A stretch of DNA of 64,000 nucleotides, from positions 248,001 to 312,000 of the forward strand of contig NZ_CANMDU010000001.1 in NCBI RefSeq assembly GCF_947496775.1, in the 5' to 3' direction. Within the stretch, counting starts at the first letter, position 1; every line of letters begins with the position of its first letter. The DNA is from an uncultured Maribacter sp. Its GTDB lineage: Bacteria; Bacteroidota; Bacteroidia; Flavobacteriales; Flavobacteriaceae. This document shows positions 35,411 to 43,811 of the stretch, in pieces. The notes under the pieces are model-generated. The model was not told the DNA's origin. It did no database searches and was given only the letters and a program-made list of their open reading frames with translations. The position numbers and the translations under genes were made by a program.

Positions 35411-37198
35411 TTACATACGTTCCGGCACTTCTACCCCTAACAAAGAAAAAGCATCTTGAATTACCTTGCTTACTTTACTAGAAAGCTGTACTCTAAATAT
35501 TTTCTTCTGTTCGTCTTGCTCTCCCAAAATAGAAACATTCTGGTAAAAAGAATTAAACTCCTTTACCAAATCGTACGTATAGTTTGCAATTACAGCCGGA
35601 CTATAATTTTCTGCTGCTAATTGAATTGTATCAGGGAAAATCTGTACTTGTTTTAAAAGTTCTTTCTCTTTTTCATGCAAATCAATATCTACAGAAACGG
35701 CAGTTGAAACATGTACACCCGTACTTTCTGCTTTACGTAAGATAGATTGTATTCTGGCGTAAGTATACTGAATAAAAGGCCCTGTATTCCCTTGAAAATC
35801 TACCGACTCCTCCGGGTTAAACAAAATTCGTTTTTTAGGGTCTACTTTTAAGATGTAATATTTTAAAGCCCCCATACCAATCATTCGGTACAGCTTGTCT
35901 TTCTCTTCGGAGCTATAATCCTCTAACTTTCCTAATTCTTCCGATATTTTTGCAGCCGTCTGCGCCATATCTTCCATTAAATCATCGGCATCTACTACAG
36001 TACCTTCTCTACTCTTCATTTTACCACTCGGTAAATCTACCATACCGTAGCTTAGGTGAAATAAATTTTCTGCCCAAGAGAAGCCTAATTTCTTAAGAAT
36101 AAGAAATAGTACTTTAAAATGGTAATCTTGCTCATTCCCTACCGTGTAAACCATACCACTAACATCGGCATAATCTTTTACACGTTGTATGGCTGTACCA
36201 ATATCTTGGGTCATATACACCGCAGTACCATCGGAACGTAAAACAATTTTCTCGTCTAAACCTTCATCGGTTAAATCTATCCAAACGCTACCATCTTCTT
36301 TTTTAAAGAACACACCCTTTTCTAAACCATCTGTAACTACATCTTTCCCTAATAGATAGGTATTACTCTCGTAGTATAACTGGTCAAAATCTACTCCCAT
36401 ATTTTTATAGGTAACCTCAAAACCAGTATACACCCATTGGTTCATAGTTTTCCAAAGGGATACCACTTCTGCATCGCCAGCTTCCCACTTACGTAACATA
36501 TCTTGTGCCGCTACTAAAATAGGCGCTTCTTTTTCTGCCACTTCTTTAGCCGTACCGTTAGTTACCAATTCGGCAACCTCAGCTTTGTATGCTTTATCGA
36601 AAGCCACATAGTAATTCCCAACGAGTTTATCCCCTTTTAAGCCCGTACTCTCTGGAGTTTCTCCGTTTCCAAAACGTTGCCATGCTAACATACTTTTGCA
36701 AATATGAATACCACGATCGTTAATGATTTGAGTTTTATATACTTTTTTACCCGCTGCCTTTAAAATTTCGGCCACCGAATAACCTAATAAATTGTTGCGT
36801 ATATGCCCTAAATGTAAGGGCTTGTTAGTGTTTGGCGAAGAATATTCCACCATTACCGCTTCTTTACTATCTTTTTTGGCGTAGCCAAAATGTGCCTCTT
36901 CTTTAATACTATTAAAAAAATTAATGTAAAAAGCATCTGCGATTACCAAATTTAAAAAGCCTTTTACCACATTAAAGTCCGCTACCTCCGGTACCTCCTT
37001 TTTTAGGTACTCTCCTATTTGCGTACCTATTTGCACAGGATTCCCTTTTACCACGCGAAGCATAGGAAAAACTACCACGGTAATATCGCCGTTAAAATCT
37101 TTACGGGTAGGCTGAAACTCTACATTAGGCAATTCTGCGCTAAACAGTTCTTGTATGGCCTCTTTTACTTTTATAGTAAGCACTTCTTGTATGTTCAT
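35411..37198 (-). CDS. argS: Arginyl-tRNA synthetase
   Basis: A 595-residue class I synthetase. The N-terminal Add1 domain covers about 1-100, the HIGH-type motif is HLGHIRN (about 126-132), and the KMSK-type loop is KMKSREGTVV. The C-terminal anticodon-binding DALR domain (about 475-595) ends LGVEVPERM, the usual terminal motif of ArgS. The length is normal. Confidence 0.97.
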   Translation of the reverse strand: MNIQEVLTIKVKEAIQELFSAELPNVEFQPTRKDFNGDITVVVFPMLRVVKGNPVQIGTQIGEYLKKEVPEVADFNVVKGFLNLVIADAFYINFFNSIKEEAHFGYAKKDSKEAVMVEYSSPNTNKPLHLGHIRNNLLGYSVAEILKAAGKKVYKTQIINDRGIHICKSMLAWQRFGNGETPESTGLKGDKLVGNYYVAFDKAYKAEVAELVTNGTAKEVAEKEAPILVAAQDMLRKWEAGDAEVVSLWKTMNQWVYTGFEVTYKNMGVDFDQLYYESNTYLLGKDVVTDGLEKGVFFKKEDGSVWIDLTDEGLDEKIVLRSDGTAVYMTQDIGTAIQRVKDYADVSGMVYTVGNEQDYHFKVLFLILKKLGFSWAENLFHLSYGMVDLPSGKMKSREGTVVDADDLMEDMAQTAAKISEELGKLEDYSSEEKDKLYRMIGMGALKYYILKVDPKKRILFNPEESVDFQGNTGPFIQYTYARIQSILRKAESTGVHVSTAVSVDIDLHEKEKELLKQVQIFPDTIQLAAENYSPAVIANYTYDLVKEFNSFYQNVSILGEQDEQKKIFRVQLSSKVSKVIQDAFSLLGVEVPERM

Positions 37199-37352
37199 TG
37201 GTAATCCCTATTTAAGGGTGCAAAACTACGGAAAAATATATTCTTTTTAACATTGCTACTTTACTCTATTTTATTTTATAAAATATATTTATTCTTACAA
37301 ATTTTGTAGTATTTTTAGATTCCAAAATTATCTTTTTTATAAAAATAGCATT

Positions 37353-37763
37353 ATGAAAGTTACGTATAACCAACAAGAAGAAACTATAGAAATAGAGGAT
37401 AAAACTAAAATTCATATTTTTTTGTTTAAAATTTTAACGCTTGTTATTATCTGGAATGCTGGCTTACATGTATATCTTCTTAACAACCGATCATTAAGCA
37501 GTGTAAGTTATGCATGGATATTTATAAGTATACTATCCTTGATAACTCTCCTTTTCCTAATATTCAAAAAAACCAGTCTTGAAAAAATACCGCTAGAAAG
37601 AATACGTGGTTTAAAGAGAAAAGACTTTTTTGGAAGAAGAAGTCTCAGTTTGATATTAAAAAACGGAAAATCACGCGATCTTATCTATTTAAAAAACCAA
37701 TCCGAAATTGCGGAATTAAACAAAACGATTTCAGAAGCAAAAATTACAACCATTGACGAATAG
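37353..37763 (+). CDS. Small two-helix membrane protein with cytoplasmic tail
   Basis: A 136-residue protein: a charged N-terminus (about 1-22), two membrane helices (about 24-46 and 53-71) and a basic C-terminal part of about 60 residues (RGLKRKDFFGRRSLSLILKNGKSRDLIYLKN), whose strand pattern is reminiscent of a PH-like domain. No enzyme motif is visible. It stands alone, diverging from argS, and is the last ordinary-looking gene before the accessory region. Confidence 0.55.
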   Translation: MKVTYNQQEETIEIEDKTKIHIFLFKILTLVIIWNAGLHVYLLNNRSLSSVSYAWIFISILSLITLLFLIFKKTSLEKIPLERIRGLKRKDFFGRRSLSLILKNGKSRDLIYLKNQSEIAELNKTISEAKITTIDE

Positions 37764-38231
37764 ATAACGATTACTTACAAACATTATAACCATACCAGTT
37801 TTCTTAAACATAAATATGCGTACGCCTATGTGCTATACCCTACCCAATACATATTTTTTAAGCACCTTTACAGAAAAGCGTAATTAAAATTCATTTGTTA
37901 GGTTTAGTTTTACACCTAAGCGTTAGTGCATTTAAAGATACATTTTAGTTTTTTTTAATTTGATGGTTTTACCATCATTATTACAAAAATATTAGACTTT
38001 TACCTACATCTACGAGGCCTATTTTAGTAGATAATGGTATCTTTAGGTTACCAAACTTATTAAGTAAGTAAACCGCAATAAGTATAAGTAAAATAGGTAT
38101 AAACTTAAGTATTATGTTTAGCCAATTGTTGTATGCAATTTGAGCCCCCCTGCTAGTGCGAGCGTCACGCTAGTACTGGCAACTATAGTATAACACCACG
38201 AACCAAAACAATTATAATAAAAGCCAAACAC
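37764..38231. other. Long spacer with hairpins and one REP-like element
   Basis: 468 bases without a supportable gene. It holds a hairpin at 37961-37977 (TGATGGT-ttt-ACCATCA), a weaker inverted repeat at 37898-37919 and the REP-like element at 38145-38180. On the minus strand a frame ending at 37981 stays open for at least 40 codons and encodes a hydrophobic helix, but it has no ATG, GTG or TTG start, so it looks like a gene remnant. Confidence 0.5.
38145..38180 (+). repeat. REP-like palindromic element, copy 1
   Basis: CCCCCTGCTAG, GCGAGCGTCACGC and TACTGGC match the family consensus (best preserved at 40527-40562). The GC content is far above the surrounding sequence, and both arms of the stem are recognisable. 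Confidence 0.75.
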
Positions 38232-38870
38232 ATGTTAAGAATTCTAATTTTATGCACCTTATTTACCAACCTAACTTTTGGGCAAACAGAACCTAAAATA
38301 ACCTATTACAAAGACAAATACAGAAGTAAAGAGGTTAATAATGGCCCTTATATGCTATCCATAAAAAAAATAAATGATAGTGTTACTAGCCGTGTTTTTA
38401 GTAAAACAAAAAACGGCAAAAAAATATGGGCACAATCTTACTTAAGAGAGCAACCCTACGGAATTTGGAAATATTATGATAAAAAAGGAAATATAGAATC
38501 TACTAGAGACTATGACTTTATCCTAAAATATGGAGAGTATATTCCTGAGAATGCCATTAGGTTTTCCGATTTAGGTTTATTTGTACAAACAGATGCTAAT
38601 TCCCAAAAAATACAAAAGCATATCTCAAAGCAATTTCGATATCCGGAAATAGATGTAGAAAAAAGAATTCAAGGAAAAGTAACCTTTCAGTTTACAGTGG
38701 ACGAAAACGGGAACGTTGGTAATTTAAGAATCCTAGAAGGTGTAAATATTTCTTTGGACACAGAATGTTTCCGAATAATGCATTCTTTAAAAAAATTAGA
38801 GCCTTATGTAAAAGATGGTAAAAAGATACTAGTCTATTTCAGCTTCCCAATTACATTTAAATTGGCTTAA
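38232..38870 (+). CDS. Secreted protein with TonB C-terminal-like domain
   Basis: A 212-residue protein with a signal peptide (ends near LTFGQ). Residues about 50-90 contain a YGIWKYYDKKGNIES block typical of MORN/toxin-antitoxin-like repeats that read 'make the text bigger' in Bacteroidota. Residues about 130-212 match the TonB C-terminal domain (VEKRIQGKVTFQFTVDENGNVGNLRIL...). Such proteins lack the membrane anchor of true TonB. It lies between REP-like copies 1 and 2. The role is unknown. Confidence 0.7.
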   Translation: MLRILILCTLFTNLTFGQTEPKITYYKDKYRSKEVNNGPYMLSIKKINDSVTSRVFSKTKNGKKIWAQSYLREQPYGIWKYYDKKGNIESTRDYDFILKYGEYIPENAIRFSDLGLFVQTDANSQKIQKHISKQFRYPEIDVEKRIQGKVTFQFTVDENGNVGNLRILEGVNISLDTECFRIMHSLKKLEPYVKDGKKILVYFSFPITFKLA

Positions 38871-38880
38871 AAACAATTGA

Positions 38881-38912
38881 CCCCTGGCTAGCGCGAGCGT
38901 CACGTTCGTGCC
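38881..38912 (+). repeat. REP-like palindromic element, copy 2
   Basis: CCCCTGGCTAGCGCGAGCG followed by TCACGTTCGTGCC: the left arm is perfect and the right arm has a single change. It lies 10 bases past the stop of the TonB-domain gene. Confidence 0.85.
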
Positions 38913-38989
38913 GTCAAGAGTAAGAAAATGAATCCATATTAAAAGAAATAAGCGAAAGAGATTAAAAATGAGCAGAAAATACAAATTTA

Positions 38990-39022
38990 CCCCCCTGCTA
39001 GCGCTAGCATATTGTTTGTACC
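38990..39022 (+). repeat. REP-like palindromic element, copy 3 (degenerate)
   Basis: CCCCCTGCTAGCGCTAGC keeps the left arm; the right arm has decayed (ATTGTTTGTACC). The downstream phrase AAACCACGAAACCAA is shared with the flank of copy 1. Confidence 0.65.
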
Positions 39023-39069
39023 TGTAATCATAATATAAAACCACGAAACCAACTATAAAAACCATCAAA

Positions 39070-39735
39070 ATGAAAAGAGAAGAGCAATTAAAATATTGTA
39101 AAAAATGTATTAATAGAAAACTAGATATGCAGGTAGGGCTATTATGTAATTTAACAGGAGAAAAAGCAAATTTTGAAATAGAATGTAGTTCCTTTTCATT
39201 AGATGAGACGGTTATTGAAAAAATAGACGATACACAAGCAATGGAACACCAAGATGTATTAGCCAAACTATCGGACACAACTATTGCTAAATTTAAATTA
39301 GAACAAAACTATTCCAAAGCATTAATTTCTGGAGTACTGGTAGGTTTTTTATGCGCTATTTTATGGGGTATTATTACCGTAGTTACTGGTTACCAGATAG
39401 CATATATGGCAATTGCTATAGGAGCAGCTGTAGGTTACACAATAAGAATTACAGGGAAAGGAATAGACCAAATTTTTGGAATAACTGGGGCAATAATAGC
39501 AGTTTTAAGTTGTCTTCTAGGTAATTTTTTAAGTATCATTGGTTACCTAGCGAATTATGAAAGTTTAGGGTATTTTGAAACTCTTGAATTGTTTGACTAC
39601 TCGCAATTAATCCCAATAATGAGTGAGTCCTTTAGTTTTATAGATGTTCTATTTTACGGATTTGCAGCTTATGAGGGTTACAAATTTGCATTTAAATCTT
39701 TCACCGAAAAAGAGATATACGAACTTGAAAAATAG
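39070..39735 (+). CDS. Membrane protein with N-terminal cysteine motif
   Basis: A 221-residue protein. The N-terminus has CKKC (about 11-14) and two more cysteines (about 25 and 39), a pattern suggesting a small zinc-ribbon-like unit. Then come three to four hydrophobic helices (about 84-108, 110-125, 135-160, 185-200). It is flanked by REP-like elements, and I recognise no named family. Confidence 0.6.
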   Translation: MKREEQLKYCKKCINRKLDMQVGLLCNLTGEKANFEIECSSFSLDETVIEKIDDTQAMEHQDVLAKLSDTTIAKFKLEQNYSKALISGVLVGFLCAILWGIITVVTGYQIAYMAIAIGAAVGYTIRITGKGIDQIFGITGAIIAVLSCLLGNFLSIIGYLANYESLGYFETLELFDYSQLIPIMSESFSFIDVLFYGFAAYEGYKFAFKSFTEKEIYELEK

Positions 39736-39750
39736 TCTTTATTAATACTT

Positions 39751-39778
39751 CCGCTAAGGCTGGCATCTTGCTCGTTCC
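39751..39778 (+). repeat. REP-like palindromic element, copy 4 (degenerate)
   Basis: CCGCTAAGGCTGGCATCTTG followed by CTCGTTCC keeps the order and spacing of the consensus with several changes. It lies 15 bases past the stop of the preceding gene. Confidence 0.5.
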
Positions 39779-39807
39779 GTAAACCATATAAAAATATAAA
39801 ATGCATT

Positions 39808-40479
39808 ATGAAAAATACTATAAGAATATCTATAGCTCTCCTATTACTCTTTACGGCAACAGTTTCTGGTCAAGACTTTTTTGAGGGAGAATTACACTAT
39901 AAAATAGAATATGAATCTCTTAACAAAAACATAACTACTAGTATATTAGAAACCCAGTTTGGCACTTCTTTTTCTGCTTATGTAAAAGAAGATAGGTATG
40001 CCATGATTTATCATGCCGAAGGAGAGCTTGGCTATATGAAAATCATTGTACGCTTAGATGAGGGGTATTCCTATACGGAGTTTGAAAAAAGAGATACTAT
40101 TACAAAAACTAAGTTCGGTACTAAAAATAATAAACTACTTGATTTTAAAAGAAATACAGGTAATAAAAAGGAAGTATTAGGAGAGTTATGCGAATCTGTA
40201 ACTCTTAACTATGAAACAGAAGATTCCGAGTCCTTTTTTAAAATTCATAAAGGCACCTACTATTTTAATCCTAAGTATAAGTTGAACGCTTCCCTTTACA
40301 AAAATTACTCAGATGGATTTTGGAATCTTTTTGTTAAAGAATCCAATGCCATAAGTATACGCAATGAAACAGAATTTATGAACCTCTTTAAATCGGTTTC
40401 AACAGCCGTTTCTATTGAAGAAAAGGAACTTCCTTTGGATTTTTTTATTCCTAATCCATTAAAAATAATTTCTGAATAG
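39808..40479 (+). CDS. Secreted DUF4412-like hypothetical protein
   Basis: A 223-residue exported protein with a signal peptide (ends near VSGQD). The mature part is beta-rich and starts FFEGELHYKIEYES, the opening seen in DUF4412-type or outer-membrane lipoprotein-sorting-like proteins of Bacteroidota, which carry no catalytic motif. One central cysteine pattern (GELCESV) is typical. It stands alone between REP-like copies 4 and 5. The function is unknown. Confidence 0.6.
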   Translation: MKNTIRISIALLLLFTATVSGQDFFEGELHYKIEYESLNKNITTSILETQFGTSFSAYVKEDRYAMIYHAEGELGYMKIIVRLDEGYSYTEFEKRDTITKTKFGTKNNKLLDFKRNTGNKKEVLGELCESVTLNYETEDSESFFKIHKGTYYFNPKYKLNASLYKNYSDGFWNLFVKESNAISIRNETEFMNLFKSVSTAVSIEEKELPLDFFIPNPLKIISE

Positions 40480-40526
40480 GAAAAATAGTATTCTAATTAC
40501 GTATAACCAATTTTAACTTTATCAAT

Positions 40527-40562
40527 CCCCCTGGCTAGCGCGAGCGTGACGCTCGCGCCAGC
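40527..40562 (+). repeat. REP-like palindromic element, copy 5 (best preserved)
   Basis: A 14-bp arm GCTAGCGCGAGCGT (534-547) and its partner ACGCTCGCGCCAGC (549-562) pair at 13 of 14 positions around a single G. This copy defines the family. Confidence 0.88.
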
Positions 40563-40642
40563 AATAGAAACGAAAAGTTTCCTTATCTTCCTTAAATGTT
40601 ATAGCCAAGGTTCTTGCCGACCAATTAATCTAAAAACCAAAA

Positions 40643-41139
40643 TTGAAAAACAAACTAAATATACTTTTATCATTAAGTTTTCTTATATCTGTAATTCTTG
40701 CTATTTGGGTTTATTACCAAACAACACATAGAATTGGAGATATTGCGTATAATCAGAACACAGACAATTCTGAATTTATCGTTTGTAATGAAGATAGTGT
40801 TTTGCAATACTACGCCGTTGGAACTCATTATCAAGGCGGAGAAAAAATGATAAAAAAAAATTAAAAGAACTTATAAAAAACTTAAATTTTAATGAATCGG
40901 GCTTTATAACCTACAGGTTTGTAGTTAATTGTAAAAACGAAGTAGGCAGGTTTAGAGTAAAAATGGTAGATTATAACTTAAAAAAACATAGTTTTAAAAC
41001 TAATAACATTCAGCAAATTCAGGCATCCATTAAAAAATTGAATGGTTGGAAAGCTGGCAAATGGAAAGATGAATCTTTGGATAGTTACTACGTATTGAAT
41101 TTTAAAATTCAAAATGGCAAAATCACCGATATATTCTAA
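40643..41139 (+). pseudogene. Small membrane-anchored protein gene broken by a poly-A frameshift
   Basis: The first frame starts at TTG 40643 with a membrane helix (about residues 6-26) and runs to 40864, where it stops just past a run of nine A at 40852-40860. Shifting by -1 in that run gives an uninterrupted frame to the TAA at 41137-41139, with coherent text (GFITYRFVVNCKNEVGRFRV ... LNGWKAGKWKDESL). Adding one A would restore a single protein of about 165 residues. The C-terminal part resembles TonB/energy-transducer-like tails. Frameshift mutation, sequencing error in the homopolymer and programmed -1 slippage all fit. Confidence 0.6.
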
Positions 41140-41145
41140 AAAATT

Positions 41146-41933
41146 ATGAATTTTTTTATGAAAATAGTTAAAGTGATTCTCACCATTATTCTTTTCGCAT
41201 TTTCAGCGGTAATCCTCTACTTTATTGCTCTAGCACCTAAAGAAAAAAGATTCGAAATAGCTGGAAATTCTCAAGGCACATATCTTTCGCAAACTATGTT
41301 CAACATTTTAAGGTTTCAAAACCCCGATTATTCTGATGCTTATTTTGAACAATCCGTACCATTTAACAAAAGAGGAGAATATGCCAAAGGGTTTCAACTC
41401 TTAGATAAAGCCGTTGAACTGGAACCATTAAAACATTTGGGACTACCGCGGTTGGCTTAGATTAAGAAAAATGCGCGATTTTGATAAAGCATTAATAGAT
41501 TTTGCTAACTCCTAACGTGGTTGATGCGCCTTGGGGAGAAGATATTGACTTTCTCCGTGGAGAGTGCCACTATGGAAACGAGGACTATGAAAATGCAATC
41601 AAATCTTTTAATCAAAGTGCAGCAAACCAAGGAGAAGACTGGGCCGACGTTCACACATTTGTTTATTTAGGTCTTTGCGAATACAAACTGGGGAATTATA
41701 ACAAATCTGTTTCGGAATTTCAAAGAGCTTTAAAACAATCAGAGAACATTTGCGAAGCTCATTTAGGTTTGGCAAAAACACATGAAAAACTTGGTGAATT
41801 GAATTTAGCAAAAACACATATCGTCAAAGCAGAAAATTCTTTTAATTACAAAAGAGATGATTATTACAATGAATATTTAAATGAAATATACTTATCTGAA
41901 ATACTAGATTTTAAAATGCATCTCGAAAAATAG
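41146..41933 (+). pseudogene. TPR-repeat membrane protein gene with two frameshifts
   Basis: The gene starts at ATG 41146 with a signal-anchor helix (about residues 6-28). Frame 1 runs to a stop at 41458, after KAVELEPLKHLG. An extra C near 41443 shifts it, after which the text continues as YRGWLRLRKMRDFDKALIDF. A second shift near 41500 leads to LTPNVVDAPWGEDIDFLRGE and on to the stop at 41931-41933. The three pieces together form a tetratricopeptide protein of about 260 residues with units such as EDYENAIKSFNQSAA and GNYNKSVSEFQRALK. A few codons are also missing at the second junction. Two lesions 60 bases apart argue for real decay. Confidence 0.7.
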
Positions 41934-41940
41934 TTCTATT

Positions 41941-41971
41941 ACTCTGCTAAAAGGAGCGTCACAATCGTACC
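41941..41971 (+). repeat. REP-like palindromic element, copy 6 (degenerate)
   Basis: CTGCTAAAAGGAGCGTCACA followed by ATCGTACC keeps the spacing of the consensus. It lies 7 bases past the end of the TPR pseudogene. Confidence 0.55.
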
Positions 41972-42087
41972 TATATGAGTAAGAGTGCTAAAAAATAAAT
42001 TGAAAATGATTATACAGCGTTACAAATAAACCATATTGGCATAAATATTCCCGTCTTAATCATTGCCCTAAAGATTAATAAATTATG

Positions 42088-42117
42088 AACACGAACGAGA
42101 CGCCCGCGCTAGCAAAG
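42088..42117 (-). repeat. REP-like palindromic element, copy 7 (inverted)
   Basis: On the minus strand TTTGCTAGCGCGGGCGTC is followed by TCGTTCGTG, close to the consensus. This is the only copy in the opposite orientation; with copy 6 it forms an inverted pair 116 bases apart. Confidence 0.7.
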
Positions 42118-42205
42118 GAATACAAAACACCTAATGACGTGCATCAAATTGCCGCGTAAACATAATTATTAATCTGCAGCCGTATTTTAGGACGCGACAT
42201 TGAAA

Positions 42206-42574
42206 ATGACAAAAATTAACGATAAACAAATAAGATTTTCAGTGCTCGGAGTTTTCGTAGTAATATTTGGACTTTTAATTTGGTTTCTGAATACAAGTTA
42301 TTTTATCAAAAAAGATTATTTGGATTTTAAGAAAACTGAATTTAAAGCAACACTATTCTCAAAAAAAGATGAACACCCTATAAAAGGAAATAAAATTTAC
42401 TTATAGAATGGACCTGAATTAATCGTACATAGGGAATTGTTTGGTAAATTAAATGTTGGTGACTCAATCATTAAAAAAGTAAACTCTGACTCTATATCGT
42501 TTCATACAAATGATGGAATTCTAATTGACGATTACAATGAGTTTAAAAGGAAAAAATATTTAAAAACTTTAAAA
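42206..42574 (+). pseudogene. Membrane-anchored hypothetical gene with an in-frame stop, truncated by an IS remnant
   Basis: The frame starts at ATG 42206 (or TTG 42200) with a membrane helix (about residues 11-31) and meets TAG at 42404-42406 after KGNKIYL. The same frame continues sensibly (GPELIVHRELFGKLNVGDSI ... IDDYNEFKRKKYLKTLK), so the stop is a single nonsense change. At about 42575 the frame passes directly into an IS3-type transposase tail. Helix plus 'NGPELIVHRE' domain is a pattern of small Bacteroidota proteins of unknown function. Confidence 0.6.
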
Positions 42575-42817
42575 TATGAATATGGACTAAAACAAACCGT
42601 TAAGAACCTACATATTGCAACCAAAATAACAAAAAAAGCTGTCTTTGCTTACAATAACCTTAGAACACATTTTAGCCTAAACCTTAATAAACTAAGTCAG
42701 GTTCATTTGAACCCAGAAATACATTACAAGAGTTATCGAAAAAATAAACTAAATTTAAACCTATTAACCATTTAAGTTAAACAAAAAAATGGTCAACCTA
42801 TATCAGGATAATACACC
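42575..42817 (+). mobile_element. Right-end remnant of an IS3-family element
   Basis: The encoded text YEYGLKQTVKNLHIATKI followed by AVFAYNNLRTHFSLNLNK matches the extreme C-terminus of IS3/IS150-type OrfB (rve integrase core, 'YNN-RPH-SL' signature). Only about 65 residues remain, to the stop at 42773-42775. The following bases (about 42790-42817, containing GTCAACCTATATCAGGA) probably represent the right terminal inverted repeat. The left part of the element is absent, so a deletion joined it to the preceding gene. Confidence 0.65.
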
Positions 42818-42831
42818 GACACTCCAAAATA

Positions 42832-43557
42832 ATGAATGAAGAAGATTTGAAATACGGTTATTGGAAATTTTACGACAACAATCGAAGAGAGAAATATGAT
42901 AAAAAATATTTTCGAAACGTTTCTGAATATAAAGGAGAAGAAGAAATAGTTCTTGCGTGTACACAACAATCTAAATTATCCGCAAATGAACAAAAAAAAA
43001 GTGTCCAAAAATGGTGCGATTTATTCTTAACTGAACAAACTGGAATTAAAAAAATATGGATTACAACTAGAATCTCGCAAAAAATTTTTGATGCGGTTTG
43101 TAATCAAAAAAGTTTAGATGGACTTTGGATAAAATGGGGCGGATATAAAGACTTATCTTGCATAGAAAATCTTAACAAATTAGAACATTTACATTTAGGT
43201 GGTGGCGGACAAATTGAATCACTTAAACCATTAGAAAATTTAAAAATGCTAAAAACTTTTGAATCTAAAGGTTTATATAAAATCACAAATTATGATTTTT
43301 TGAAAAATTTTGAAAAATTAGAAGATTTATCACTATGGGGAGACCCGTTTTCTGCTATGAAAAAAATTAACATTGATTCTTTAAAATTTCTTAATTCTTT
43401 AACAGAAATTATAAGGCTAGATTTATGTATGACAAAAATTGGAGATAAAGATTACAAACCTATATTAAACTTGCCAAAATTAAAACATCTAACATTGCCT
43501 AGAGATAAAGATTTAGAAGAAGACATTGGTTTATTTTCAAAATACTTAGGAGAATAA
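42832..43557 (+). CDS. Leucine-rich repeat protein
   Basis: A 241-residue protein without signal peptide. After an N-terminal unit (about 1-85) come four to five LRR-like turns (about 92-235): LDGLWIKWGGYKDLSCIENL, NKLEHLHLGGGGQIESLKPL, LKMLKTFES, LEDLSLWGD and LKHLTLP. This is the internalin-like or ribonuclease-inhibitor-like type seen in many orphan Bacteroidota genes. It starts 15 bases past the IS remnant and is followed 12 bases later by the first copy of the 100-bp repeat. The partner is unknown. Confidence 0.7.
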   Translation: MNEEDLKYGYWKFYDNNRREKYDKKYFRNVSEYKGEEEIVLACTQQSKLSANEQKKSVQKWCDLFLTEQTGIKKIWITTRISQKIFDAVCNQKSLDGLWIKWGGYKDLSCIENLNKLEHLHLGGGGQIESLKPLENLKMLKTFESKGLYKITNYDFLKNFEKLEDLSLWGDPFSAMKKINIDSLKFLNSLTEIIRLDLCMTKIGDKDYKPILNLPKLKHLTLPRDKDLEEDIGLFSKYLGE

Positions 43558-43569
43558 AACTGCCCCCAG

Positions 43570-43669
43570 CAAAGAACTGAGGTAAAAAAAAATAAATTAA
43601 CCTTAATTCTCTCTTTTGTTCTTTTAAGTTTATACTATCAATTTAATGAAAAATTAAACTTAAGGTGTA
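43570..43669 (+). repeat. 100-bp direct repeat, copy A
   Basis: Identical to 46691-46790 at 96 of 100 positions, same orientation. It begins 12 bases past the stop codon of the LRR gene. Internal symmetry includes AAAGAAC/GTTCTTT and ACCTTAA/TTAAGGT, whose arms alternate as in a pseudoknot. Confidence 0.92.
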
Positions 43670-43702
43670 TAAAAATAATTGCGCTATAGTGATAAAACAA
43701 AG

Positions 43703-43790
43703 GTCGTTGCAAGTTTACTACATCTGATTTTCCTTCGAAAAATCCTCGCACGCAAACCCGCAACTATTCTTATACAAACACGTTAACAAA
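43703..43790. other. Structured spacer before the 161-aa gene (possible recombination site)
   Basis: GTTGC near 43705 pairs with GCAAC near 43760, and inside them GATTTT pairs with AAAATC around CCTTCGA, so the segment can fold into a two-level stem. It ends in CACGTTAAC before the next gene. This resembles the general plan of integron attC sites but is not a proven one. Confidence 0.3.
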
Positions 43791-43811
43791 TATGAAAGAA
43801 CAGACCAAAGA

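Noticed and set aside
37981-38120. A hydrophobic minus-strand open frame (IILKFIPILLILIAVYLL text)
   Set aside because: No ATG, GTG or TTG in frame before the stop upstream; at best a remnant, so it is mentioned only in the spacer note.
38829-39278. A 149-codon minus-strand frame over REP-like copies 2 and 3
   Set aside because: Overlaps the ends of two plus-strand genes and the palindromes; no signal of coding.
41146-41933. Two separate short genes (104 and 143 codons)
   Set aside because: The frames join into one TPR protein once two shifts are allowed, and the second piece lacks a credible start.
38145-42117. The GC-rich repeats as a CRISPR array
   Set aside because: Spacing is irregular (70 to 1400 bases), genes lie between copies, orientation varies and no cas gene is present.
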